DNA of 41,943 nucleotides from Geminocystis sp. NIES-3709. GTDB taxonomy: Bacteria; Cyanobacteriota; Cyanobacteriia; Cyanobacteriales; Cyanobacteriaceae. The notes under the pieces were generated by a model. That model made no database searches. It was not told where the DNA came from and saw only the letters and a program-made list of their open reading frames with translations. Below are positions 24,573 to 32,932 of the stretch, piece after piece. The stretch's first letter is position 1, and the number at the start of each line of letters is the position of its first letter. The translations under genes were made by a program, and so were the position numbers. The DNA lies in NCBI RefSeq assembly GCF_001548115.1, contig NZ_AP014822.1, positions 1 to 41,943 on the forward strand, in the 5' to 3' direction.

Positions 24573-24935
24573 ATGGACAATCCAACGCCTCTAACTGCAG
24601 AACAAAAATTAGAAATGTTAAGAAGATGTGGTTTTTCCTTAAGGAGTCTAAGACTAAGGCGTACTATGTTGTATTACTTGGAGATTGAATATGAACAACT
24701 CGAAGATAACTGTAACACTACGACTATTATTTTAAATAGACTGCAAGAAGATCAAAAAAATATGACTGAGAGTGCAGTAAAAGCACGGATGGTTCTCATT
24801 TGCCAAGAATTCAACAATTTTTTAAATAGCCGTCCTAATGGTCGACATATTCTTGAGTATTTAGGAGGAAAAATAAACAGAAGAAAATTAACAATTGCGA
24901 TCGATGATTTTCTGAAGGCAGAGCTAGAGCTCTGA
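24573..24935 (+). CDS. Unknown small protein between the arms
   Basis: 120 aa, mostly helical and charged: TAEQKLEMLRRCGFSLRSLR LRRTMLYYLEIEYEQL, then VKARMVLICQEFNNFLNSRP, ending AIDDFLKAELEL. I recognise no family. It is the first of three same-strand genes inside the inverted arms, preceded by an 18-bp inverted repeat. It could be a regulator or adaptor for the PIN/CHAT pair downstream, but 340 bp separate it from the next gene. Confidence 0.65.
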   Translation: MDNPTPLTAEQKLEMLRRCGFSLRSLRLRRTMLYYLEIEYEQLEDNCNTTTIILNRLQEDQKNMTESAVKARMVLICQEFNNFLNSRPNGRHILEYLGGKINRRKLTIAIDDFLKAELEL

Positions 24936-25275
24936 GCTTAGTTCTTCAAACAGAACATTAACCTAACCGTACTTTGTTTGAAAAATTTTTGTCCAAAAAT
25001 AGCTTCAAATACAGTCAGAGTAAGGGGTTTAGGTAAACACCATAAAAACGGCTGAAACTCTTGGTATAAAAGGAAAAGTTATCAATCGATGTAAACTCTT
25101 TAATTTATAAAGATTTAAGGCTCATAATTTGATATTTTTAGTTTAAGTACCGTTAATCTAGCAGAACTTCTTTCTTACTATCTAATTCTTGTAAATTTTT
25201 TAATAAAAACAATAATTTTTAAAAATAATTAAGTTGATAACTTAACTGTATATCGACAATTTATATTGACGTTTT
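24936..25275. other. 340-bp AT-rich gap before the PIN/pentapeptide gene
   Basis: No gene seen. GTTTAAGTACCGTTA at 25141-25155 is an exact 15-bp copy of 24206-24220 (the end of the IS remnant), in the same orientation, so this stretch may hold another IS end. The 80 bp before the ATG at 25276 are AT-rich, with possible -10 boxes but no convincing -35. Confidence 0.5.
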
Positions 25276-28005
25276 ATGCCTTTTAATAATAAAAATATGA
25301 TTTACACAAATTCAAAAGAAAAAAATGATTATTGTTTTGACGATACAGAAATTATAATCAATACTAAAGAAACTATCGATAGAGATTTGATCCCATTTCT
25401 ACTTGAGCCAGAAAAAACTCTTCAAAAAATAGAAGAGGAAGCTAAAAAAGAGAATACTTCAGCTCAGGAGATAATTGCTTATTATCTAGAAAAAGGTATT
25501 AAATCTGAAACAGAAATAGATGATTTTAATGAATTATTACGATATAAAAAAGGTTTATATTCTAAAAAACAAGACCAACAAATTCCGAGAATTTTAATTG
25601 ATGCTAGTCTTATTCAAGACGTTTTATTGAAACGAGATTCTGTTTTTTTAAAAAACGGACAAAAAATATTAGATCTCGTTTTAAATGACAAGATAAGTGG
25701 ATATATCTCTGAAATAGGCTTACGAGACATTTATGATAATACCCTCAAAATGAACGGTAAAGAAGATGCAAATTTTTCAATGATAAAATTATTAAACTAT
25801 TTTTATATTTGCAATATTTCTCCAGAAATTATCGAAAAAGCTCATTTTTATAAGACAATAAGTATTGAAAGTGCCATTAAAATAGAATGTGCTAAACGAG
25901 ATAATATTGACATTATTATTACTCTCCGAGAAAAAGACTTTCTTGCTCATGATTGGAAGAAAAATGTTTTGAATCCTAGTCAATTTCTTAGCGAATATGA
26001 TAAACATCAATTTCAAAAATCTTCTTCAGAGGAATTAGATAAAGAAGTTGAAGATTCATTATCTAGATTAAAACTCAATAAAGAACTATATCCAGAAGAT
26101 TACGCAAAAGAAGAATTATCATTATTTGATGATGAATGGGTAATTCAACATTTTAATGTTTTAACAGCTAAAAATAACATATGTGATGCAACAGTCTTTT
26201 TAGCCAAAAAAGGCGACAAAAAAACCGACGCATTTAGAGCTTGGGATGAAGGTAGTATAGCCGCTTTATCTAGAGCCTTGGATAAAGCAATTAAGGAAAT
26301 AAAAAAAGATCAAGCCATAAAATATACTATTGAAGATATAACAGAACGAGAATTAGAACAAGGATTAGATAGTTCTATTTATGCCTCTGTCACCTTAAAA
26401 TTTGGTAATTCTACAGTAGAAGCCTACCATATTCATAAAGATACAATCAAAGCTCATTTTTATGCTTATGTAAAAGCAATTAACCTCATTTATGATGCTC
26501 AAAAAGATTCCCAAAGTAATAATTATGAAGGAAAAAAACTTATTTCCCTCATAATGCCCGTTAATGAAGATACCTTTATTCAGTTGTATCGACACGGAAG
26601 ATTACTAGGTGAAAAAAAAATGTTAGATTTCCTGAAGATGAATCTCAGAGAAATAAATTTAGTTGGGAAAAAACTATCTGGTATTAATCTTAGTTATTCT
26701 GATTTGACTGATAGTAATCTCGAACATATCAATCTCAGTAACTCTAGTTTAGAATCCTGTCTTTTAGAGAGGGCTAAGTTATTTCATGCTACTTTGAAAG
26801 ATTGTACTTTATTTAAAGCCAATCTCCGAGGTGCAAAGCTAAATAAAGCAATATTATCTAAGAGCAATCTTAGCCGTGCTGATTTAACGGAAGCAGATTT
26901 AGATAACGCCATACTCAAAGAGTGTGATTTAACAAGTGCTAATCTTACCAGTGTAATTTTGAAGGAGGCTATTTTAATTGGTGCTTATTTGAATAAAGCT
27001 AATTTAACTAATGCCGAATTAATAGAAGCTAATTTGACTTCAGCCGATTTAACTAATGTAAATTTAACTGATGCTGACTTAAGTGGTGCTGACTTAAGTG
27101 GTGCTAATTTAACTGGTGCTATCCTCAATAAATGTAATTTAACCAATGCTAATTTAACCAATGCTAATTTAACCAATGCTAATTTAACTGATGCTAAGTT
27201 AAGTAAAGCTAACCTTAGTAAATGTAATTTAACCAGTGCTAATTTAACTGATGCTGAGTTAATTGATGCTGAGTTCAATAATACTAATTTAAGTGATACA
27301 AATTTAACTGATGCTAAGTTAATAAGTAACGAGTCTTCGGAAATTTTTGACTTTGACAAACAACGGCGACAACTTGAAGAAAATTATGCCAATAACCAAT
27401 GGTTTGATCGTTATGAGGAAATAGAGGGTGAAATTTGTTCAGCTATTCGCCAGTGTCGAGAACAAAAAGAACAAACCCTTATAGACCAAGTTTTCAATAT
27501 ATATGAAAAAGGCTCTGCTGAAGAAAAAGAATTTATCTCCTTAGCTGATTTGGATAACCCTAGCGAAGATGACATAGATAAAATGAAATCTTTACTAGAC
27601 AAAATTGATGCCCTAAAACTTTCTTATATATCTTTCAAACTTGCTGATATAAATCTTAATCATCCTTTTGCAAGTAAAAGAAAGCTCACTAAAATTGAAT
27701 GGAATAATCATGCTTTCTTATTTTGTATTTATTACTTTGATAATCCCAATACTAATAAGTTAAATGTATTTTTAAAATTAACCACTTTCTATAGTGATCA
27801 ATGTTTATCTTCAGACTTTAATATGGTTATTAATTTTCCCAGTAACTCACCAGAGAAAAAAAAAGGGCAACTACAAGGGAAATGGAAAACTCAACCATCT
27901 CCAAGAATAGAGCAATTTTTTAACTTGGATAAAAATGATCCTTTTGAGCTAAAAGTTACTTTTAAAAATCAGTCAATCAAGAAAATAAAATTCATTAACA
28001 ATTAA
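25276..28005 (+). CDS. PIN - LeuA-dimer - pentapeptide repeat protein
   Basis: 909 aa. Residues about 45-75 (EPEKTLQKIEEEAKKENTSA QEII) are helical. Residues 105-260 look like a PIN ribonuclease: Asp109 in ILIDASLIQDVLL, Glu in YISEIGLRDIY, then IKIECAKRDNIDIIITLREK D. Residues about 287-410 match the regulatory/dimerisation domain of 2-isopropylmalate synthase (VIQHFNVLTAKNNICDATVF ... EGSIAALSRALDKAI ... GLDSSIYASVTLKFGNSTVE AYHIHKDTIKAHFYAYVKAI N), without any catalytic barrel. Residues about 450-685 are pentapeptide repeats, A[ND]L(S/T)xx, which fold as a right-handed beta helix. The last 220 residues are unassigned. I infer a toxin-like nuclease tied to a small-molecule-sensing domain. 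A CHAT protease follows. Confidence 0.82.
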   Translation: MPFNNKNMIYTNSKEKNDYCFDDTEIIINTKETIDRDLIPFLLEPEKTLQKIEEEAKKENTSAQEIIAYYLEKGIKSETEIDDFNELLRYKKGLYSKKQDQQIPRILIDASLIQDVLLKRDSVFLKNGQKILDLVLNDKISGYISEIGLRDIYDNTLKMNGKEDANFSMIKLLNYFYICNISPEIIEKAHFYKTISIESAIKIECAKRDNIDIIITLREKDFLAHDWKKNVLNPSQFLSEYDKHQFQKSSSEELDKEVEDSLSRLKLNKELYPEDYAKEELSLFDDEWVIQHFNVLTAKNNICDATVFLAKKGDKKTDAFRAWDEGSIAALSRALDKAIKEIKKDQAIKYTIEDITERELEQGLDSSIYASVTLKFGNSTVEAYHIHKDTIKAHFYAYVKAINLIYDAQKDSQSNNYEGKKLISLIMPVNEDTFIQLYRHGRLLGEKKMLDFLKMNLREINLVGKKLSGINLSYSDLTDSNLEHINLSNSSLESCLLERAKLFHATLKDCTLFKANLRGAKLNKAILSKSNLSRADLTEADLDNAILKECDLTSANLTSVILKEAILIGAYLNKANLTNAELIEANLTSADLTNVNLTDADLSGADLSGANLTGAILNKCNLTNANLTNANLTNANLTDAKLSKANLSKCNLTSANLTDAELIDAEFNNTNLSDTNLTDAKLISNESSEIFDFDKQRRQLEENYANNQWFDRYEEIEGEICSAIRQCREQKEQTLIDQVFNIYEKGSAEEKEFISLADLDNPSEDDIDKMKSLLDKIDALKLSYISFKLADINLNHPFASKRKLTKIEWNNHAFLFCIYYFDNPNTNKLNVFLKLTTFYSDQCLSSDFNMVINFPSNSPEKKKGQLQGKWKTQPSPRIEQFFNLDKNDPFELKVTFKNQSIKKIKFINN

Positions 28006-28267
28006 CTCAAAAATACTATGTACAACTAAATTTTTACCATTGAATCTCAAAGGTTCTAAAAATACAATGAAGGAAAAGTAACTTTAAAAGTTTTAGAGGT
28101 TGTTTGAGAAGTCTGAGATCCCGATTTATTTAAAGATTACTTTCCGTTGCTATTTTAGCTTTTTCAACATCTATAAAACGGGTATCAATCAAAATCTATA
28201 CTTTTCAAACATTCTCTTATTCCTTCTTTTTAAGTTGCACACTGCGTTATTAAAAAACAAAATAGAA

Positions 28268-30466
28268 ATGGGCAAAATATTTTACTTCAAAGAACACAAA
28301 TCTGAATCGGGTTTTAAATTTAAAGCTCAAGTATTAGGTAAAAAGATAGTTCGTGAATTTATCTCAAAAGAAGATTTTCAACAAATCTTTCAACAGTATC
28401 AAGAATGGATAAATAAATTCAAACACCTAATTAAGTCTAGAAAATCTCGACTTTCTACTAGGGAATATGAGGAAATGGATTTTGACGATTTTGAGTCTTC
28501 ATCATCCAATAGAAATGAAGTAAATGATAGATCAATAAGTCCTCAAGAACAAACTAAAAGAAAACAAGAATGTCACAAATCACACAGTGATTTACAAAAT
28601 TTATTAGAAAACCTTTTTGATAACCATGAAATTACAGAATGGATGATTGAGGAGTTAGAAGCAAATGATGATGATGATGTTAAAGTTGTTATTCATTCAA
28701 ATAATGATGACACATTAATGATTCCTTGGCAAAATGAGAAAATTTGGACTGCTCTTGATAATAAGAGTCTCAGAAAATTTTTCGTAGGTTTAGATTTGTC
28801 AGAAGAAGATTTTGATGAAAACCAGATTTATGATGCAAACAATTATACTAATAATGATTCCAGAATTTTAGTGATTTTGGGCAGTGAAAAAGGTGCTAAC
28901 AATAAGCGTATTAACACTAATGTTGACAGAAAAGAGTTTGAAGAATTGAAAAAAGAGTTAGAACAAATAAACTCTAGTATTTATATTCAGATAGAACAAC
29001 CTTCTCCACAAGAATTAGAAGTTCTACTTCAAGAAGATTGGGATATAATATACTACGGTGGTCATAGCATTACTGAGGAAGATGATGGAAAAATAGATCT
29101 AAAAGGTGGTTCAATCTCCATAAGTAAGCTAAAGGAATATTTTAAAACTCTTCTTAAAAATCAAAGATTAAAATTATTTATTGCCAATTCCTGTGATGGT
29201 ATTGGTATTGCGAAAGTTTTAAGACGTTGTGGTTTACCTTTTGCTTTGGTAATGCGTGAGTCTATTCCTGATTCTTATGCCCATAAATTTTTGACATATA
29301 TCATTCAATCTTTTCTCATTGGAGTTCCACTGAGTCAAACTATAAGACTTTCTCGACCATTTTTCGGCATGGCATTTGATCAACAGTATGAACTCCCTGG
29401 TGCTAGTCTTCTTCCCTTATTTTCTCTCAATTATAGACACATTAATGACCTTGATTTACCAATTATAAATCTTAAGGGAGTAAACGAACAAACTTTGGAA
29501 ATGAATGCTTTGGCTGAAGCGGCTAAAAGTCGGCTAACTGTTAGTAATCACGAAATATCCGAGCTACAACTTCTTCAATTTTATGCTGATTACCTACGTC
29601 ACAAGAATATTGTTGAAGATCCTAACGACAATAATACATATTGGATTAATGATTGGAATTTAATTAGTTCTAGAATCAAAGAACACAAATCCCAAGCTCA
29701 CCGTGATGATAAAAAAGAACGTAAACTTCAAGCTGATGATACTAATAAAAAAGAAGATAAGCCTCAAGCTCACCATAATGATAAAAATGTAATCTGGGAA
29801 ATTGAATTCTTAGCAGATGTAGATGGTCAAAAATTAAAATGGGGTGCAGGTTTTGTTAACATCAAAACTGGTGATAGTGAACTACTTCTCGATACTCGCC
29901 CTTCTATGTGGACTGGTAAACCATTTATCGTTAATGAGGAAAAACTAAAGTGGTTAAAAATAGGAAACAATCTAGATTTACCTACGGAAGAATACCGTCC
30001 TCAAGAAATAACTTTTACTACTATTGCTCTATTTCTGTTAGATGAAGAATATAAAAAATATGCCTCATCTGTAGATAGTTGCGAAGCGAAGGAAATTAAA
30101 AATTTTGGTGGATGGCTCAAAGATGAGAATCGCAAAAAATTTCAACGGGAATTTGCTATTTTACTTTGGCAGAATCCTAATGCTAACGAAGAATTAAAAA
30201 AAGAACTATTGAGACAATCTCTCTCTAAAATTCCCTTTGGTTTAGCAAGAGAAAGTCTAAGCATTAATCAGTTTACAATTGATACAGACATTAACTCTGG
30301 GAAAAAACAATACCCTTGGAAACCTCTTACTGAAATAATAGAAAAGGAAAAATGGGATGAAAAATTTTGCCAAAAATTAATTGATAAAAGAGTAAGCAAA
30401 GATCACTGGAGTGAAATACTTATTCCTGACAAAATCATCATCAGAAAAGCAACCAGAGCGTCGTAA
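28268..30466 (+). CDS. CHAT domain (caspase-like) protease
   Basis: 732 aa from ATG 28268. An earlier non-ATG start at 28100 would add an unlikely Phe/Leu-rich stretch. The CHAT fold spans about residues 190-400: RILVILGSEKG, then the catalytic His in DIIYYGGHSI (His 266) and Cys in LKLFIANSCDGIGIA (Cys 309), then FALVMRESIPDSYAHKFLTY. The N-terminal 190 residues are acidic and helical. The C-terminal 300 residues hold a charged linker (about 465-510) and an unassigned domain (IWEIEFLADVDGQKLKWGAG FVNIKTGDSE ...). CHAT proteases cut partner proteins to trigger defence or cell death in several known systems. The gene lies 262 bp after the PIN/pentapeptide gene, the obvious candidate substrate. 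Confidence 0.85.
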   Translation: MGKIFYFKEHKSESGFKFKAQVLGKKIVREFISKEDFQQIFQQYQEWINKFKHLIKSRKSRLSTREYEEMDFDDFESSSSNRNEVNDRSISPQEQTKRKQECHKSHSDLQNLLENLFDNHEITEWMIEELEANDDDDVKVVIHSNNDDTLMIPWQNEKIWTALDNKSLRKFFVGLDLSEEDFDENQIYDANNYTNNDSRILVILGSEKGANNKRINTNVDRKEFEELKKELEQINSSIYIQIEQPSPQELEVLLQEDWDIIYYGGHSITEEDDGKIDLKGGSISISKLKEYFKTLLKNQRLKLFIANSCDGIGIAKVLRRCGLPFALVMRESIPDSYAHKFLTYIIQSFLIGVPLSQTIRLSRPFFGMAFDQQYELPGASLLPLFSLNYRHINDLDLPIINLKGVNEQTLEMNALAEAAKSRLTVSNHEISELQLLQFYADYLRHKNIVEDPNDNNTYWINDWNLISSRIKEHKSQAHRDDKKERKLQADDTNKKEDKPQAHHNDKNVIWEIEFLADVDGQKLKWGAGFVNIKTGDSELLLDTRPSMWTGKPFIVNEEKLKWLKIGNNLDLPTEEYRPQEITFTTIALFLLDEEYKKYASSVDSCEAKEIKNFGGWLKDENRKKFQREFAILLWQNPNANEELKKELLRQSLSKIPFGLARESLSINQFTIDTDINSGKKQYPWKPLTEIIEKEKWDEKFCQKLIDKRVSKDHWSEILIPDKIIIRKATRAS

Positions 30467-30764
30467 CGGCGGAAATAGAAGGTTGGAGCAACCAGGTGCA
30501 ATCAATTCATAAGCACTATAAAAAGTCGTAAAATAAAGCTCGGTTGATAAGAAAGACAAATATTCTCATAACTGGAAAAGATAACTAGAGAATCATAATT
30601 GGTTTAATAATGAACATAAAGCCTATATTTCCATATATTTTGGCTCAGAGCGATCGATATTTAATACTTCCAACTTTGATTTTTTTGATGACAGCGATCG
30701 CTTTTATACCCTTCCCAACTTTTATTCTTCAATGCTAATGACTAACTATAGAATATTTGTTCTA
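30467..30764. other. Gap after the CHAT gene with a solitary MITE-like end
   Basis: GGCGGAAATAGAAGGTTGGA (from about 30470) and GCAACCAGGTGCAA directly after the CHAT stop closely resemble the right end of MITE copy 2. No matching second end is visible nearby. The rest is AT-rich with GCGATCGC at 30690 and no gene. Confidence 0.45.
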
Positions 30765-31112
30765 TTATTAAGTTTTGTTAATTATTAGTTTTAAACTGCA
30801 TAAAAATGTTCAAATCAAACGATATATAAATAGTAAAAAATTAACTTTAATTCACTACCTTTAACCTTAATTAACTTTATTTAACTTTCAATTATTTTAA
30901 AATTAATTATTAATCTTCAATTAATCTTAATTAACTTTATTTAAAATTAAACTAAAATATTGAAAGCGATGCTATAAAAGACTTATAAAGATTTAAAGTA
31001 ACTTTAATTAACTTCGATTAACCTCAACTAACTAACACTTTTAAATGATTATGCTAAGTTAATATTAACTTTAATTAACTTTAAATAAACTTGGAAAAAT
31101 TGACAAAAAAAA

Positions 31113-31141
31113 TTGACATTTAATGTCTAATTTGTTAGATT
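31113..31141 (+). promoter_or_regulatory. Sigma70-type promoter of the right operon
   Basis: TTGACA at 31113-31118, 17-bp spacer, TAGATT at 31136-31141. It aligns exactly with the left-arm promoter. A further TTGACA lies at 31100-31105. Confidence 0.7.
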
Positions 31142-31149
31142 ATAAACAC

Positions 31150-31336
31150 AACAATCTAGTCGAACCTCGAAAATTTAATATTCAAGGCTCATTATCGAGA
31201 TATTTGGTTGGCAGACCAATATCTTACGAGATGCTTACTTATGTCCTGTCGTCTTTCTTTTTCTTTCGGCAGGTTGCAAAGTAGCAATTCAACTAGATCT
31301 AACATTAAATGTTTATCTATTAATGGAGTTTAACAC
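31150..31336 (+). ncRNA. Structured 5' leader RNA (copy A), candidate riboswitch
   Basis: A closing stem ATCTAGT (31154-31160) pairs with ACTAGAT (31292-31298). Within it are a hairpin around AACCTCGA/TTCAAGG, the conserved AGATATTTGGTTGGCAGACC then AATATCT hairpin (31198-31224; loop TGGCAG against TTGCCG in copy B) and CCTGTCG/CGGCAGG with a pyrimidine-rich loop. The ribosome binding site GGAG (31325-31328) lies outside the closing stem, so control by transcription termination or by alternative pairing is possible. Confidence 0.6.
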
Positions 31337-32377
31337 ATGGTTAGCTTACCTGTACGTTTTCCACAAGAAAATCCTGTTTCTATTTCTTATAAGGATTGGG
31401 GTGAAGTGAAATTAAAGCAATGGGAGAAAAAAGCCCAAGAAGTAAGTGGGAATGTTTTCCACGACTCCGACTCTTCCTTATTAATCCCTATTGCTCATGA
31501 TTTAGCCTCTCAATATTTACCTGAGGAATTACGACAGCAGATTAGTCAAATTAACCTGCCCGATGGCTTAACTCACTTGCATCTCAAAGGACTACCTCAA
31601 GATCCTTATTTACCTGCTTCTCCGGTTGACGGTAATCGCCCAATTGGTAAACGGACTTTCGTTAGTGAACTTGTATTGCTAGGAATTATTAGTCACGCAC
31701 TTGAGTCTGAAGTTTTTGCTTATCAAGAGCAAAAACAGGGTGACTTAGTGCAGAATGTAGTACCAATTCAAGGGCTTGAAAAAACCCAGTCCAATGCTAG
31801 TGTCGGAAACTTCGGATGGCACAGTGATGATGCATCGTTCAAACGCCCCTATCGTGCGGAAGGAATTGCTTTATTTTGTCTTCGCAATCAAAGTAAGACT
31901 GTAACTTATTTTGCTGAGGTAGATGACATTATCAAAGCCTTACATCCTATCGATTTGCAAGTGTTACGAGAACCACGCTTCCGAGTACGCACTCCGGAGA
32001 GTTTTAAATTGTACGGTGGAAAGATAGTTTCTTCTGAACCACGTGCGATTATCACTGACGGGGAAGCTGGTGCAGAAATTGCCCTTGCTACTTATAACGT
32101 TGTGCCTGTAGATGACGAAGATGAAGAAGCATTGGATGCCTTATATGCGTTGAAACTCGCATTGCGTACTCCTGTAGCTAAGTCCTTTGTCTTACAACAA
32201 GGAGAGGTTTTAATTATCTCCAATGTCAGAGGTGTTCATGCTCGTGGGCCAATTTTCGGAGGCGATCGCTGGCTGCAACGGTGTTACTTTCGGAAGGATT
32301 TAACTGAGTTACATAAAGTAACTAATTCTAGCCATGATTGCCGAGTGTTTGGTAGTGAAGACTTATTCTTGTTGTAA
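31337..32377 (+). CDS. TauD/VioC-type Fe(II)/2-oxoglutarate oxygenase
   Basis: 346 aa. It resembles the clavaminate synthase-like branch that hydroxylates free amino acids (AsnO, VioC). The iron triad is visible: GNFGWHSDDASF gives His162 and Asp164, and SNVRGVHARGPIFGGDRWLQ R gives the distal His301 and the 2-oxoglutarate-binding Arg. An expected segment, YRAEGIALFCLRNQ, follows the HxD. The reaction would be C-H hydroxylation of an amino acid or a derivative using O2 and 2-oxoglutarate; the substrate is unknown. It heads the right outward operon behind the promoter and leader shared with the gene at 23370. Downstream are a small membrane protein and a YbaK-type editing protein. Confidence 0.88.
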   Translation: MVSLPVRFPQENPVSISYKDWGEVKLKQWEKKAQEVSGNVFHDSDSSLLIPIAHDLASQYLPEELRQQISQINLPDGLTHLHLKGLPQDPYLPASPVDGNRPIGKRTFVSELVLLGIISHALESEVFAYQEQKQGDLVQNVVPIQGLEKTQSNASVGNFGWHSDDASFKRPYRAEGIALFCLRNQSKTVTYFAEVDDIIKALHPIDLQVLREPRFRVRTPESFKLYGGKIVSSEPRAIITDGEAGAEIALATYNVVPVDDEDEEALDALYALKLALRTPVAKSFVLQQGEVLIISNVRGVHARGPIFGGDRWLQRCYFRKDLTELHKVTNSSHDCRVFGSEDLFLL

Positions 32378-32422
32378 GGGCAAGGGCCGGGGCAGTTTGC
32401 AATCTTTTCTGATTAGAGGTTT

Positions 32423-32440
32423 GGTGGGCTTTGCCCTACC
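32423..32440 (+). terminator. GC-rich hairpin after the oxygenase gene
   Basis: GGTGGGCTTTGCCCTACC folds with a three-base loop and one bulge about 45 bp after the stop. There is no T run behind it. It could attenuate transcription into the next genes or be a dispersed repeat. Confidence 0.4.
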
Positions 32441-32558
32441 CTACTTATAGCTTTCGGTGATTCTCGTTAGTTAACTTAACCCCTTTTTAGAGGGCTGGAG
32501 AGATTTTTCCTTCCCTCTTATCAACTCAATACTTTCTTTTTAAATTACCAGAAAACTC

Positions 32559-32750
32559 ATGATTAATAGAACTGAATTAATACAAGAAGCAACCAAAATG
32601 GGTTTAGACATCGATTCTAACTCAATTGATGATTTATGTACCGTTATTAATTTAATCCAAATTATCTTAATTTCTTATCTGGGCTTATTGTTATATGTAG
32701 CCACCATAGTTATTATCGCCTTAGATAAAGGTATTCCCGTAGTTTGGTAA
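32559..32750 (+). CDS. Small single-pass membrane protein
   Basis: 63 aa: a polar N-terminus (INRTELIQEATKMGLDIDSN) and then one long hydrophobic helix (VINLIQIILISYLGLLLYVA TIVIIAL). It starts with MINRTELI and has no recognised family. It lies 181 bp after the oxygenase gene and 182 bp before the YbaK-type gene, same strand. Small membrane proteins like this can be toxins, transporter accessories or uncharacterised. Whether it is expressed is unproven. Confidence 0.55.
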   Translation: MINRTELIQEATKMGLDIDSNSIDDLCTVINLIQIILISYLGLLLYVATIVIIALDKGIPVVW

Positions 32751-32932
32751 ACCTTTATTTGCCATCTCAATTAAGTAATTAGAAGGCGATCGCTTAGTAT
32801 TCTTTTACTGCTCATTATTTAATAGTAGTAGAAACTCGATCGCTTTTTAACTAAAATTTTGCACCTTGAGTCAAACATCTTTTTTCATTGCCGTTAAATA
32901 TTACTGCACATATTATCCATTGGTAACAAAAT

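Larger units (their letters stand above)
30765..31336 (+). repeat. Right arm of the ~570-bp imperfect inverted repeat
   Basis: Counterpart of 23371-23937. The order from the inside is TTTTAAACTGCATAAAAATG, the decamer-rich AT block, GTAACTTTAATTAACTTCGA, the TTGACA promoter, then the structured leader, ending at the ATG of the oxygenase gene. Similarity persists into the first coding triplets. Confidence 0.85.

Noticed and set aside
24206-25155. GTTTAAGTACCGTTA direct repeats (24206 and 25141) as a target duplication of a 900-bp element
   Set aside because: 15 bp is long for a target duplication, no inverted ends adjoin the copies, and the first copy lies at the end of a transposase remnant. 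More likely two leftovers of the same kind of IS end.
26985-27359. Minus-strand ORF opposite the pentapeptide repeats (LALVKLALVKL-like)
   Set aside because: A 15-bp codon periodicity mirrored on the other strand. It has only repeat-derived content.
28100-28267. N-terminal extension of the CHAT protein from an upstream non-ATG start
   Set aside because: The extension is Phe/Leu/Ile-rich, unlike the rest of the protein. ATG 28268 opens a normal acidic/helical sequence.
30605-30764. tRNA or other stable RNA in the gap after the CHAT gene
   Set aside because: No cloverleaf or other strong fold is visible; only AT-rich sequence and HIP1-type motifs.
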